The position numbers were made by a program, and so were the translations under genes. Below the pieces are notes generated by a model that did not search any database, had not been told where the DNA came from, and saw only the letters and a list, made by a program, of their open reading frames with translations. Of a DNA stretch of 64,000 nucleotides, positions 1 to 10,463 are shown piece by piece; positions within the stretch are counted from its first letter, which is position 1; each line of letters opens with the position of its first letter. The stretch is from Ascoidea asiatica (lineage: Eukaryota; Ascomycota; Saccharomycetes; Ascoideales; Ascoideaceae): the NCBI GenBank assembly GCA_001600695.1, contig BCKQ01000006.1, forward strand, positions 1 to 64,000, read 5' to 3'.

Positions 1-817
1 TTTTAGTAATAGTATTATATTTATTAGTATTTTTATTGATATTATTTTGAATTTCATGAAAATTAAAATATTTTATATATTTATTATCACAAATAGGATT
101 TTGACATGGTTTAATATCTGAAAGTGTAGAATTTATATAAAACTCAATGAGTTTTTTTGGATATTCTTTTTGAATAATAGTATTTAATTGAAAAAACCCA
201 TTCTTTGAATTTAAATATAATTTTTTATGATTTTTGAATAATTCAATAATATCTTTTTTATTGAACCTTAAAAGACATCCAGGTTCAATACAAACTAGAG
301 AATTAATAGGATTTAAATTATTTTTAAATATATTTATAATATAATGACTATAGCATTTATAACAATATTCATGATTACATTTTAAACCAATCAAATCAAT
401 ATCCTTCAAGTTGTTCTCAAAACAAATTTGACATTCATTTTTGTTTGTCTCTTTAAGCTCCATGTCATTAATTTTAGTTGACTTAGATTTATTTGGGATT
501 ATACCATTTTCAATACAATATTTGTTTATAATAAGATGATTAGTTTCAAAATTATTCTCATCTTCAGCATATAAATGATTCAAATCATCAATAATTTTAT
601 TAGAATTAAAATTATATTTATAGAATAATAATTGAAGCAAATAAATATTAGATTTTCCAAATTTTAAAGTTTCATTTAGGTTTAATATTTTTGAATTAAT
701 TTCATTTATTACATCTTCTTCAGTCATATTTTTATAATTAGGTTGAGGAATGCTCGAAACATTTTAGATAGGTTCCTTCGTTGATTTTAAAGGAAATTTT
801 TTTGCTGTTGATGACAT
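1..817 (-). pseudogene. RBR (Ariadne-like) gene, 5' part with in-frame stop, cut by window edge
   Basis: This is the mirror of the 5' part of the gene at 16346-17990. The likely original start is the ATG at 815-817. Codon 18 is TAA (764-766), and an in-frame ATG at 725-727 reopens the frame, which then runs to the window edge. The visible part holds the UBA-like helical segment, RING1 (Cys/His ligands in the order C-x2-C, C-x-H, C-x2-C, C, C) and the first part of the IBR zinc site. The shorter reading from 727 may still be expressed, but the upstream codons align with the N-termini of paralogues (an Asn/Lys-Met-Thr junction), so I regard the TAA as a lesion. The IBR end and RING2 are outside the window. 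Confidence 0.8.
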
Positions 818-1425
818 TGTTGAAAAAATAGTTAAAATAGATTAAAGTGGTTAATATATAAAAAAAAAAGTATTTAAAGTAATACTATATGTTATTAATA
901 TAGAACATTAGAAGTTTGAGAATATTAACTGAAAGGAAAAATCTGAAATCTTCGAGAAAAAAAAGCACATTTCATATTTATCTTTGTATTAACAGTATCT
1001 TTTATAATCAATTGAATATTAGCAGTTGCAAGCTTGAATTGAATGAATATAACACACATTATAATAATGTTACCATCAATAGTTAAAGCTAGCCATGAGG
1101 AAAGCTCTAACTTAAACAAAGGAGCAAAGCAAGCTAAACCTTAATCCCTGAACAACATAAATAAACACAAATAAACACAAATGCAAAATGGACAAGCACA
1201 GAAGGAGACCCGTGAAGTTGGATACAAAAACGAAACTAAAAAAAAAAAACAATACGCCATGTTTTGCCACACCGCCCAATCAACTGTGGATAAGTCTTAA
1301 AAGCCAGCTGAAAAGAAAATGGTTCTGAATCTCCAATTGCATCTTTATCACCATTGAACCTTGTAAAGGACCTGGAAATAGAAAAAATACCATTTACATA
1401 AAGACAATCTCATCAAATAACCACC
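728..1425. other. Divergent intergenic region, RBR / GAB1 (left copy)
   Basis: About 600 bp lie between the RBR start (817) and GAB1. I see no gene in it; reading frames here are not credible. A segment near 1240-1320 is similar to 7390-7470 in the spacer, which marks it as part of an older duplicated unit. An A-rich tract follows the RBR start (860-872) and resembles the region upstream of the RBR gene at 6860. The mirror copy is 15738-16345. Confidence 0.6.
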
Positions 1426-2763
1426 ATGTTTATGATACCCATAGCTGCTTCAGTATTCAAACTCATTCTTCTCAATTCCTTAAATGACTTTTCCCATAAT
1501 TTTCTAGACAAGTTGGTGGAGTTCTCAACACCTGTCACAAGTTTCAAATCTCTTCAAGAGGGATTATTTCTACTTTCCACCTACAACAACTATGATTCCT
1601 CAATTGATATATACAATGGAGGAAATGTCCATAACACTCCCATATTGCTTCATTTCATGAAACTTTTCTACTCATCTACATCCAATTACAACTTCCTATT
1701 CATAAACTTTATCTACTGTTTGTCTGATTTCATAATAATATCTCAATTACTCCAGTTAAATGATTATTTTCAGACGAGTTCCAACAAGAATAAGAAGAAC
1801 AATAAATCCCGATCAAATTTAATCTTGATATTGTTTTTGAGTTTGAATCCCTTGAGTATACTATGTTTGTTATCCAAATCTACAATAATATTCTCCAATC
1901 TATTCATCACAACCTCAATATATTCAATAATTATTCTAAAGTCTCCAATATTGGCTTCAATTTCACTAGGCATAAGCTCATACTTATCATATTATCCATT
2001 GTTTTTGGTGATTCCATTAATATCCATATGTTTGAATTTGAATGAATCCAGGAAGCTGAATAAATCCGGGAAGCTGAAGCTGAATTTGGCTTTGGTATGT
2101 AAAATATGTTTTTATTTCACTGCAACAATACTATCCTTATTATATTATTCATATTACTTGAATGATAGTAACTGGAACTTTATTGACTCCACTTATGGTA
2201 CCATAATCTTTTTCAGAAAAAATCAACCCAATATTGGTCTATGGTGGTATTTCTTCACTGAGATTTTTGAATTCTTCAATGATTTCTACATTGGTGTATT
2301 CAACATATTCAATTTGATATTTGTGATTCCATTGACAATTAGATTTCATAATATCAATTCAGGTTCAATTCCAGCTGGTTTATTTTCAATGGTCATCAAT
2401 CTAGGATTAATCAATTTAACTAAATCATATCCTTCATTAAATGATTTTAGTTTTATTTTAAATCTAATAGTAATTCTAATATTAAATTTGGAGAATTTGA
2501 TCAAATTTTTGAAATTTCCTATTTTTTCAATTCTTATTATTTTACATTCTGTTATTTTAAGTCCGATTTTTTATTATTTATGGATTTACAGTGGAAGTGG
2601 TAATTCGAATTTCTTTTATGCAATCAATTTGGTTTTTGCAATTGGGTTTGGTAAATTGTTGACTGATTCAATATGGAGTTTCTTAGCTATTGAATATTCG
2701 TCTTCCAAGAAAAACACATCAGGTGAATTGAATTTGAATAAACTTAGTTTGACATTGATATAG
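1426..2763 (+). CDS. GAB1: GPI transamidase subunit Gab1 (PIG-U), left copy
   Basis: This protein is a multipass ER membrane subunit of the GPI transamidase, which attaches preformed GPI anchors to proteins; PIG-U/Gab1 is thought to help recognise the lipid donor. The 445-residue product has about eight or nine hydrophobic segments. It carries family motifs: a 'LGISSYLSYYPLFLVIPL'-like stretch near residues 180-200, and 'GLWWYFFTEIFEFF' near 280, followed by an FN-rich segment. S. cerevisiae Gab1 is 394 residues, so this is slightly longer. The start lies in good context (ACC ATG). It is followed after 310 bp by DLT1 on the same strand. The copy at 14400-15737 is identical, so the locus encodes this subunit twice. 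Confidence 0.93.
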   Translation: MFMIPIAASVFKLILLNSLNDFSHNFLDKLVEFSTPVTSFKSLQEGLFLLSTYNNYDSSIDIYNGGNVHNTPILLHFMKLFYSSTSNYNFLFINFIYCLSDFIIISQLLQLNDYFQTSSNKNKKNNKSRSNLILILFLSLNPLSILCLLSKSTIIFSNLFITTSIYSIIILKSPILASISLGISSYLSYYPLFLVIPLISICLNLNESRKLNKSGKLKLNLALVCKICFYFTATILSLLYYSYYLNDSNWNFIDSTYGTIIFFRKNQPNIGLWWYFFTEIFEFFNDFYIGVFNIFNLIFVIPLTIRFHNINSGSIPAGLFSMVINLGLINLTKSYPSLNDFSFILNLIVILILNLENLIKFLKFPIFSILIILHSVILSPIFYYLWIYSGSGNSNFFYAINLVFAIGFGKLLTDSIWSFLAIEYSSSKKNTSGELNLNKLSLTLI

Positions 2764-3073
2764 TACCTAGATAATTTTCATAGAAATAGAAGTAGAAATA
2801 GAAACAAATATAATGATTATTGTAGAGTAGGCAAGTTATCGTGTTTCATATATTCTTTATTTTGAACGATATCCGAATAGAGACCGTGTTTGCGGTGCTG
2901 CTCTTGCTTTTGCTTATCGAGCATTGCAAATTGAAGCTGAGAAAAGCGATAAATGCAAGTGGTGAATGAGTCTGCTACCGGTACTAGTAGGTAATGAAAT
3001 GATCAATTGAATGACAATGGATAAAGAAGAGAAAGAACAGTAACAAGATTTAGAATAAGAGTCATTCATCAAA
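2764..3073 (+). other. GAB1-DLT1 intergenic region (left copy)
   Basis: These 310 bp separate two genes on the same strand and presumably hold the GAB1 3' end and the DLT1 promoter. A GC-richer patch lies at 2880-2990. No further gene is seen. The mirror copy is 14090-14399. Confidence 0.5.
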
Positions 3074-3856
3074 ATGGCAATGGGACAGATTGCATTGGTT
3101 GTTTATAGAGGAGCCTCGGTGGTGGGATTCATCATCTTCATTGCCTTTTGCACTGTAGCTCCATTGGATATTATAATTAGAGTCAAAGCTGCCCACTACA
3201 ACTCTGCCTTCAATACATTCATTGCAATCATTTCATGTGTGGTGTTTGTGGTGTTTTTTCTTTTCTTGACCAGTTACAGGTTATTCAATTTGAGAAAGAC
3301 ATTGCAGGAGATTCCCAAGAGATACATTCCATTGGAAGAAAACGATCTCCCGCATGATATGTTGGTTAGTATAAAGGAAGCAATGGTGAAGAGTGGACGA
3401 ATATACAATTACTCTGTCAATCCAGTGATCAGAGATAAGAAAGATATTAGGAGTGGAAATAATAAAGAAACTCCCAGAGGTGTTATCCAACATGATGGTC
3501 TTAGTAATCCGGTGATCAACAATATCTGTTTATCTGAGAAAGAGATCATATCAGATGTGCTACCTACGAGTTTACCATACGAGGAAGTTCTTATTTCCAT
3601 TGGTAAAACAATGGCCGAGAGTAAAGTGGTGGATATCAATGGAGTTAAAATGTCATTCCGAGAAATGATAAGTGATAAACACAATAATCTCAGTAATTCC
3701 AATAATCATACTAGTCATAATGGCTGTAATGACGATAATGGTCAGAAAGCGGAAGAGCTTATTCTGTTGTATGAAAGACTAAGATTTTCCAATAAGCCCA
3801 TAAAGCAAGATGAATTTCTTATATTGCTTGACAAGTTGATAAGTCATGGTGTATGA
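3074..3856 (+). CDS. DLT1: Dlt1-like membrane protein, left copy
   Basis: Dlt1 is a fungal membrane protein of poorly known role, named for growth defects at low temperature. The 260-residue product has two membrane helices near residues 8-32 and 47-68, then a hydrophilic cytosolic part with Asn/Ser-rich segments. The N-terminal block, from 'VYRGASVVGF' through 'VAPLDIIIRVKAAHYNSAFN', is the best conserved region of the family. S. cerevisiae Dlt1 is longer (about 340 residues), so the C-terminal half is shortened here. The 13307-14089 copy is identical, and a decayed fragment of a third copy lies at 7565-7712. Confidence 0.85.
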   Translation: MAMGQIALVVYRGASVVGFIIFIAFCTVAPLDIIIRVKAAHYNSAFNTFIAIISCVVFVVFFLFLTSYRLFNLRKTLQEIPKRYIPLEENDLPHDMLVSIKEAMVKSGRIYNYSVNPVIRDKKDIRSGNNKETPRGVIQHDGLSNPVINNICLSEKEIISDVLPTSLPYEEVLISIGKTMAESKVVDINGVKMSFREMISDKHNNLSNSNNHTSHNGCNDDNGQKAEELILLYERLRFSNKPIKQDEFLILLDKLISHGV

Positions 3857-4161
3857 TTTATGAATGAAGAGTATATTTTTGTTTATGAGGTTATGTAAAT
3901 TTGGGTGATTTTATTCAAACCTATGTTCGAAATGGTAATCGGAGTCTGGTAAAACTTACGATTTTTGATTTTTCTGAATGTAAAGATGAATGTAAAGATG
4001 AATGTAAAGATGAAATGGAGGATGAAATGAAATTCCTGTATTTTAATTTAAATTTTATTCAAATAAAGAGTTTCGTTGAATTATACTTGTTTTACTATTT
4101 TATTGAGAAAGCCAGACACTTTGTTGGTGGTTGATGGAGTCTGACATTCTGTTTATAACTT
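3857..4161. other. DLT1 3' flank with a 12-bp tandem repeat
   Basis: The 3' side of DLT1 up to the repeat edge. Three copies of a 12-bp unit (gaatgtaaagat) lie near 3977-4012. The open frame across this stretch has no ATG start and is probably chance. The mirror copy is 13002-13306. Confidence 0.6.
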
Positions 4162-4907
4162 GAGAAAAAGGCAGGTACGAAGTTTAACAAAAGTCTCTTT
4201 TAATGTATTCAGTTTTGGACTGTATGACAACGTAGTTTTTTTTTAGTTACATTCGACACATTGAAGTCCTGGGATTGAAGCCAAAAGGCAACAATTCATT
4301 TTATTTAGTTTCTATGGACTTTTGCATTTTTTGCATTTATTTAATTTTCTTCGATATTTATTTACAGGTGCATTAATGAAATACTAACAAAACTTTAGTT
4401 TTTTTTCCATCAATTTTATACTATGTGGATAAACTTTACAAACTTTGTTCTTATAATGTAAGGATTTAAGTAGATTAAGATTAATTTTATCAATTTATTA
4501 GCTTCAAAAATTAATTTCTTATCTACGGTTCGAAACAAAGAGCAATGTATTCTAAGCTTTTTGTTTTCAATTTAATCTAATATTACATTATTCCAAAGAT
4601 TTTTTACATCTCAGATTGTTTTTCAAAATTATATTTGCAGTATTTGAATTTGGAATCTTAGAAAATGGAAAACTTTCTGCATAAAGTATTATTACAAAAG
4701 TTGAAGAGCGCTTGATATTTCTTATTAGAAATGACTCTGTAGTAATTATTTACTTTATATAATCGAGTACTTTAGTTTTAATATCAAAATGAGTGTATCA
4801 TTAAATTGGATTCAATATGAATGGTTGTATTATTTATATATAAATGTGAACTATAAAATTGCACCAAAAACAAGTTTTGAATCACTCATATTCAAATTTT
4901 TTGAATA
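4162..4907. other. Gene-free stretch at inner edge of the left arm
   Basis: This unique sequence between the repeat edge and the stop codon of the RBR gene is AT-rich. I see no reading frame, tRNA or repeat in it. It starts the 8840-bp spacer between the arms. Confidence 0.6.
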
Positions 4908-6860
4908 TCAGACAGAATTGGAGTTATTTTGAACATTCTCTTTTCGACAATAAATTAAGTAGAAAAATAGAAGTCCTATTAAAAGAGTGAAAGCTTCAAT
5001 AATTGCAATGATGAAATGTTTCATAGCCATATTCTCAAAGAAGTGAAGAAAAGCGAAAATTGAAGTTATAATAACCAGAACAATACTATTATATATTGCA
5101 AACACAGGTACTTCGAAATATAATGCCACCATACCAACTAAGAAACAAAGTGAAAGAAAAATAGTAGCTAGATAATCAGTACCCTCGAACTTCAAAACCA
5201 AAATAAGATAAAACAAAAAAAAGTTAAGAATTAAATAAAGAACTCCTAACTCCCACTTTACACGAGGGTCTCCAACATGATCAGGATGGTTGTACTCAGA
5301 CTTTCTAAAAATCATTCTATGAATGATGAAATTTTCTAACTTTGGATATCTTTTATATTTACTATTTGCAATAGAGAAATATGAATCATAAGCATCTTTA
5401 TAAATATCAGGAATTTTAAAATATTTTACTCTATCCCAATAAAAAGAAGTTCGACAAAAAGTACATATCATATGAGCACATCCTTTATTTTTTTCAATTA
5501 ACTTCTTACATGATGGACATTCTTTACAAAATAAATGTTTATATCTCAGAGAATTTAAAAATTCAGGTGATAAATTCCTATTAACTTGACAACATTTTTG
5601 ATTTGAATTATTCGATTTGGAAGATATTTCATCACAATTAAAACAAAATTGATGATTTTTAGAACATTTCACTATAAATACATTTGAATAGGACTCTGGA
5701 TTATTATTATATACTAAACTATCACCACCTATGATTCTGTTATTGTGATTTTTATTTTGATTATTATTAATATTATCAATATTTATTGGATTACTATAGA
5801 TTGAGTGGATTTCACTTTCATTTGGACTTACTGATAGATTAGCTTCATCATCAGTATTATTATTGGCGGTAATATTATTGTTATTGGAATAGTCAGTAAC
5901 AAAAGTACTACCATTGATAGTTAGGTGATTATACTCAATGTTAGTCTGAGTGCTATGATTAGACTGAATTTCTATATTTCTAGAATCCCTACTGTTATTA
6001 TTGGTATCGATATTGTTATTCTTGATATTGTTATGGGTATTATTAGTGTTATTAGTATCAGCGCTATTAGTATTGTTATTGATTGTATCTTGAATGTCAG
6101 AAAAATTGAAATATTTTATATATTGATCACAAACAGGATTTCGGCAAGCTTTGATATCCGAATCTGGAGAATTTATGTAGAACTCAATAAGCTTTTTTGG
6201 ATACTCTTTCAGGATTATGAGATTTAATTGAAAGAGATCATTTTCAGGATTGAAGTATAATCTTTGATGATTTTTGAATAATTCAATGATATCATTGTTA
6301 TTGAATTTTAAATTACATCCAGGTTCTATACAAACTAGAGAATTAATAGGATTTAAATTATTTTCAAAAATATTTATAATATAATGACTGTAGCATTTAT
6401 AACAATATTTATGATGACATGTTAAACCAACCATATCAATATCCTTCAAGTTGTTCTCAAAACAAATTTGACATTCATTTTTGTTTCTCTCCTTAAGCTG
6501 TTTAGGATTACCTTTAGATGGCAAATCTGACTTAGTTTTACCTGGAATAAGACCTTTTTCAGTAAAATATTTTGTAGAAATGGCATATTTATCTTCATAT
6601 GTGTTTTTTCCAGCTTGAATTTTTCTTAAATCTTTGACAATTTTATCTGAGTTGAAATTATATTCATACAATAATATTTCAACTTTATTCAAATATGCTT
6701 TTCCAAAATTTAAAATCTTATTCAAGTTTATTATCTTTGATTGAATTTCTTTTAATACATTCATATCGGTCATGTTTTTGTATTTAGATAATGAAGTATT
6801 TGGTTCATTTGCAACTGGTTGCATTACAGGTAATAAAGGAATTGGTGCTATTGCTGACAT
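4908..6860 (-). CDS. Membrane-anchored Ariadne-like RBR protein, RING2 degenerate
   Basis: RBR proteins are ubiquitin E3 ligases that pass ubiquitin through a Cys in RING2. This 650-residue protein has a UBA-like segment (about 30-85), RING1 (C130, C133, C148, H150, C153, C156, C177, C182) and an IBR begun by C239/C244 and finished by C399, C406, C409 and C423/424. An Asn-rich insert of about 150 residues splits the IBR. RING2 has C448, C451, C461, C466 and C469; C461 matches the catalytic Cys. The last canonical pair (F-C-W-x-C) reads F-Y-W-D-R at 473-477, so two zinc ligands are missing. Four hydrophobic segments end the protein (about 535-645), so it should sit in a membrane with the RBR part in the cytosol. 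S. cerevisiae has RBR proteins (Hel1, Itt1), but I know no membrane-anchored yeast orthologue. Confidence 0.82.
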   Translation of the reverse strand: MSAIAPIPLLPVMQPVANEPNTSLSKYKNMTDMNVLKEIQSKIINLNKILNFGKAYLNKVEILLYEYNFNSDKIVKDLRKIQAGKNTYEDKYAISTKYFTEKGLIPGKTKSDLPSKGNPKQLKERNKNECQICFENNLKDIDMVGLTCHHKYCYKCYSHYIINIFENNLNPINSLVCIEPGCNLKFNNNDIIELFKNHQRLYFNPENDLFQLNLIILKEYPKKLIEFYINSPDSDIKACRNPVCDQYIKYFNFSDIQDTINNNTNSADTNNTNNTHNNIKNNNIDTNNNSRDSRNIEIQSNHSTQTNIEYNHLTINGSTFVTDYSNNNNITANNNTDDEANLSVSPNESEIHSIYSNPINIDNINNNQNKNHNNRIIGGDSLVYNNNPESYSNVFIVKCSKNHQFCFNCDEISSKSNNSNQKCCQVNRNLSPEFLNSLRYKHLFCKECPSCKKLIEKNKGCAHMICTFCRTSFYWDRVKYFKIPDIYKDAYDSYFSIANSKYKRYPKLENFIIHRMIFRKSEYNHPDHVGDPRVKWELGVLYLILNFFLFYLILVLKFEGTDYLATIFLSLCFLVGMVALYFEVPVFAIYNSIVLVIITSIFAFLHFFENMAMKHFIIAIIEAFTLLIGLLFFYLIYCRKENVQNNSNSV

Positions 6861-7379
6861 TTTTGAGTAAAATACAGTAGATTAAAGTGATTATTATTTG
6901 AAAAAGTATTTAAATAAATGAAAAAAAGTTATTGAGAATGCCATCTGGAAAAAAAAAATTAAAATTTTAAAGAAGATAAAGCATATTTATATAAATTTTA
7001 TATATACAGTATATTCATATTTTATTTTATATCATGAACGTTGATTGTATTTTATTTTGGTAGAATTTATAGTATATCCTATTGGAACTTATCAAATGTT
7101 TAGTATATATTCGTTATTCTCTGACTAAAAAGAAAACTTATTAAAATTTAAAATATAAATATACATAAATATATATAAAATATAAATAAAATATAAATAA
7201 AAATTAATAAAAATAAATAAAGGTCTATTAGAAGCGTAACTGTTAATACTGATAGAATCAAGAGCAGAGGAGACCAAACTTTAAATCAAGTTTTTAAATC
7301 GGGACTCTGATTCTAGAAGGAAAGCAAACAAACCGGGCCGAGTGTTCTGCAGTTAGATGCGAGATGGTTTTGGATCCAT
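6861..7379. other. RBR upstream region
   Basis: The bases just upstream of the RBR start (6880-6925) resemble those upstream of the RBR copy in the arm (837-885), including 'agattaaagtg' and 'aagtatttaaa', which supports descent from one duplicated unit. The rest is AT-rich, with a stretch of repeated 'aaatataaa' words at 7145-7200. No gene seen. Confidence 0.55.
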
Positions 7380-7712
7380 ATCGTTGGTTACAAAAAGCAC
7401 ACGCGCCACACCAGCCAACCATAAATTGTGGATGAGTCTGAACAACAAGCTGGAGGAAAACGAAAAAGAGGAAAGCTTCTTCTTTTACCTCACTCTCACA
7501 ATCACAGGCATCAAATTCTCCATTGGAGTAGTTCATTGAGAAGAATGGTAGAAGTGAGAACAAGAATGGTGAAATGGAATAGGAGAAGATTGCTTTAGTT
7601 GTTCAGAAAAAGCCTCAGTGGTAGGATTTATCATCTTCATTACCTTTTGTGCCATTGAATATTAGAATCACAAAGCTGCCTAAATTTTACTTTCAATATA
7701 CTTTCTGGTGAA
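7380..7712 (+). pseudogene. Decayed DLT1 fragment with remnant of the GAB1 upstream region
   Basis: Bases 7565-7712 align with the first ~150 bp of DLT1 (3070-3220): shared words include 'ATCATCTTCATT', 'GCCTTTTG' with one change, 'AAAGCTGCC' and 'CTTTCAATA'. Several indels break the frame and the start is disturbed. Bases 7390-7470 resemble the sequence upstream of GAB1 (1250-1320), sharing 'gccacacc', 'tgtggat' and 'agtct'. GAB1 itself is missing between them. With the RBR gene at 4908-6860 in the same relative orientation, this is an old copy of the RBR-GAB1-DLT1 unit that has lost GAB1 and most of DLT1. Confidence 0.8.
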
Positions 7713-8640
7713 AGATATTGATTGTTTGCTTCGTTAATATTGTATCGTAACATATCTGTATTTGTGGAATTTAAATTTATGTAACGATAGAAATTGATAA
7801 TTGGAATTTATGACAATATTTATCTTCAGAATACTCACTGTAACTGTATCTTTGAAGTTTTTTGGTAAAAAAAAAAAATTCAAGTGGCCTGCGACAATCG
7901 AAAAATCCATGAAGTTCAAATTTTCATTTATTTGATTTAAAAACATCGAAAGGCTCAGAAATTTGATTGTGTTCTTTGAAAAAAATAAAATTAAGGCACA
8001 GGCTGAAGAAAGCCAGAAGAAAGCCAGTAGAAAGCCTCGCGGTGTTGAGTATATTTTAAAAATTAACTTAAATGAGTATTGATAACAGATTTAATCAATC
8101 TTCTCAATTTTTGCACAAATTTTAGATCAGAGAAATGATATGAAGAAATAAAGAAAGGATCTTGAATAAGTTAACTTTCTATGCTTTGGGGAGAATTTCA
8201 ACAACAAAGCTAAATAAAAAAAAATTCTTGAACCAATTTGGATTTTTATTACTGTGAATTAACGCTAACCCTTTAAATATAGCTATAGAAAGTTAACTGA
8301 GGAGGCTATAATATAGTAGTAATTCAGCCGACTTTTATTATTGATAATATTTTTTAACATAAATTATAAACTAGATAATTTCAAAATAATTTTGTCATTA
8401 TAAGATACATTTGCTAAATGATGATGACATCTCTTTAGAAAGCTGAGATATTATTTTTTTTCAAATAATGTTTTTGAAAATTTACCATATCTTAGGAATT
8501 ATTTAGATTTTGAGGGTACCTTACTGAGTGCATCTATAAAATACATTGATTACCTTCAATATTACTGATGTAATGTTTTCCATTGACTCAGAATATTTAT
8601 ATTCAAGTAGTTAAAATATCCAAAAGTTGTAAAATTTATA
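7713..8640. other. Gene-free stretch before the longin gene
   Basis: AT-rich sequence with short repeats of 'gaaagccag' near 8010-8035. No credible gene, tRNA or mobile element is seen. Confidence 0.5.
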
Positions 8641-9237
8641 ATGAAAGTATATTATATTGGAATTATCAAACCCCTTAGTGAAAAAAGTGGTATTGAATTA
8701 ACCAGTGTTGGAAGTCTTGACTGGTCTTCTTCAAATATTTATCGAAAGTTTATGAAAAATAATGCAATATCTAAGTTTCCATTAAAGTCAAACTCAAGAT
8801 TTTCACTGAAAGAAGGAGAATTAAATTTTCATTTTTATTTCAATTCAGAATTTAATTTTTCAAAAGAAAGAAATCTTGTTCAAGATCAGTTAAATTATGA
8901 AATTCAAAAAAAAAATTTTCTTTGTATTGTACTTATTACAGATTTAGAATATCCAATATTTGAAGCTCATTCTTTATTAAAAATAATCTTGGATGATTAT
9001 TTTTTTCATTTATTCTTATCAGATCAAAAAGATGATTTACATAATATTTTTCATGAAAAGGATGTTCCAAAATCTTTAGAATTTCTTAAATTATATAAAT
9101 ATTTAGATAATTATCAGAATCCTGAAAATGTTACTAATTTTATGGAAACTTCACTGGTTTATAGTGTAGATTATGTTTGTCAAAATGTTAAAATCAATGA
9201 TATAATAACTTATGAAATTTTAGATCCCATATTCTGA
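8641..9237 (+). CDS. Ykt6-like longin protein without SNARE motif
   Basis: Ykt6 is a lipid-anchored R-SNARE with an N-terminal longin domain. This 198-residue protein starts 'MKVYYIGIIKP', contains 'GELNFHFYF', 'CIVLITDLEYPIFEAHSLL', 'ILDDYF' and 'YLDNYQNPENV', and follows the Ykt6 longin domain over about 150 residues, with an insert around 50-85. After the linker that normally leads into the SNARE helix, the sequence (about 160-198) no longer shows heptads, and the protein ends without the Cys-Cys-aliphatic prenylation tail. A frame downstream of the stop (9258-9335) ends in Cys-Phe-Phe and could be a remnant of the lost tail, but that is speculative. It is most likely a decaying duplicate of YKT6, or a longin-only derivative. 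Confidence 0.72.
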   Translation: MKVYYIGIIKPLSEKSGIELTSVGSLDWSSSNIYRKFMKNNAISKFPLKSNSRFSLKEGELNFHFYFNSEFNFSKERNLVQDQLNYEIQKKNFLCIVLITDLEYPIFEAHSLLKIILDDYFFHLFLSDQKDDLHNIFHEKDVPKSLEFLKLYKYLDNYQNPENVTNFMETSLVYSVDYVCQNVKINDIITYEILDPIF

Positions 9238-10463
9238 TAAACAATTATAGCAACAATTCCAAAAAAAAGTAGAAAAATTTTATTGGAAAAATATAATCAA
9301 GAAAGAAGTCTTTGTTTTTTTACTTCCCTATAAAAACTATCTTTTTTAAAAAATCAGTTCTTACAGTGATCTCGTAGAAAAACACTGAAATGTTATAGTT
9401 TGAAAGCTAATTTTCTCAGTGATATAATGAAAAAAATATACTTTTTTGTTGAACAAGTTCATTTTTATAGTTTAATAAACACCCTTTTTGTTTACAATTA
9501 AACTAATTATTTTATCCAAGAATAGTTTTCATTTATGAAAATATGTAATTCATGATTTATTCAAAGACTTTAACATCTCTGAGATGTAAAAATATGACTA
9601 ACTATTCATATTAACTGGCATTTTGAAAGCCATTTTTAAACTTTTTATCTGCCTATATAAAATTCAATCAATTTGCAGTTCTGAGGAAGCTTAAACGCTT
9701 GAATGCTTAATTATATGGATGTATTGAAGATCTGAAACTAAAAAAGTTTATTATCTTTTCTTTTATTTTATTTCCATACATTGAACTTTCTAAGTAGTTT
9801 AAAATAGTAGTTTCCTTAATGCAAAAATTATTTACTTTCATTATTTTTGTTTCAATTTATCGAGGTTCATCAGTTTGTTACCAAATTGATTTTGAATCTC
9901 AAGGTTTATATAACAGAAATACTTCTAAGTCAATGCTAATCAAACATTTTCTTTCAAGTTGAAACAACTGTTCAATCAGCTTTAAAAAAAGCTTTATATG
10001 ACTTAAATTATTTGGATGATCTTAAAATAATAAATTGGATTAACGTAATGATCTAGTTTATTTCTATCTTAATTCATGTTTGGAGACTTAATAAGGTTTG
10101 AAGAATTTTCGAAAATGTATAATATGATATGCATTAAATCAAGAATTTTAGAAACCAGAGGAAAAAGCTTTGGGTTCTCTTTTCCCGAATTAAAAGTCTT
10201 ACAACGTTTGAACTTTTTTAGATTTTCTTTATTATGCTAAAATGGTTCCACTTTATTGAAAATTTTGAAGTGATTGATATCAATTAATTAATCAATTTTT
10301 ATTTCATAATCTTCTAAGAAACCCAAAATTTAGAGTACCGTTAACTTAAAGTAGACTACTACTTAACTTTGGTCTCTCCAATTTTTTATTAAATAAACAG
10401 TTATTCCATAATTATTAAATGACTTGTATTTACCAAGTCTGCTTAATTGAATTGAATTGTTCA
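9238..10463. other. Gene-poor stretch with coding-like debris
   Basis: No intact gene is visible. A short frame at about 9819-9962 (plus) starts with a signal-peptide-like segment. Coding-like frames continue nearby with frame changes (about 9960-10045 and 10080-10240), including a stop-free run of about 50 codons with the words 'FEEFSKMYN' and 'FPELKVLQRLNFFR'. These look like remains of one or two genes, but I cannot name a family. Confidence 0.35.

Larger units (their letters stand above)
1..4161. repeat. Left arm of 4.16-kb inverted repeat
   Basis: Position p of this arm is the complement of position 17163-p. The genes in it match exactly in length and protein sequence (GAB1, DLT1), and the non-coding stretches I compared by eye (1-60, 1109-1330, 4131-4161) also match base for base. 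The inner edge is sharp: bases 4151-4161 still match, 4162 does not. The outer edge is not seen, because the arm reaches the first base of the window. The arm holds the 5' part of a broken RBR gene (minus strand), GAB1 and DLT1 (plus strand). Confidence 0.97.

Noticed and set aside
925-1119. 64-codon frame in the RBR-GAB1 region (and mirror 16044-16238)
   Set aside because: Lies in intergenic sequence, with no similarity to known families and no support from the related region near 7300.
3901-4134. 77-codon frame after DLT1 (and its mirror at 13029-13262)
   Set aside because: No ATG start; it covers a 12-bp tandem repeat in the 3' flank and has no family-like feature.
8410-8450. Possible box C/D snoRNA ('atgatga ... 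ctga')
   Set aside because: The distance between boxes is too short and no terminal stem is present.
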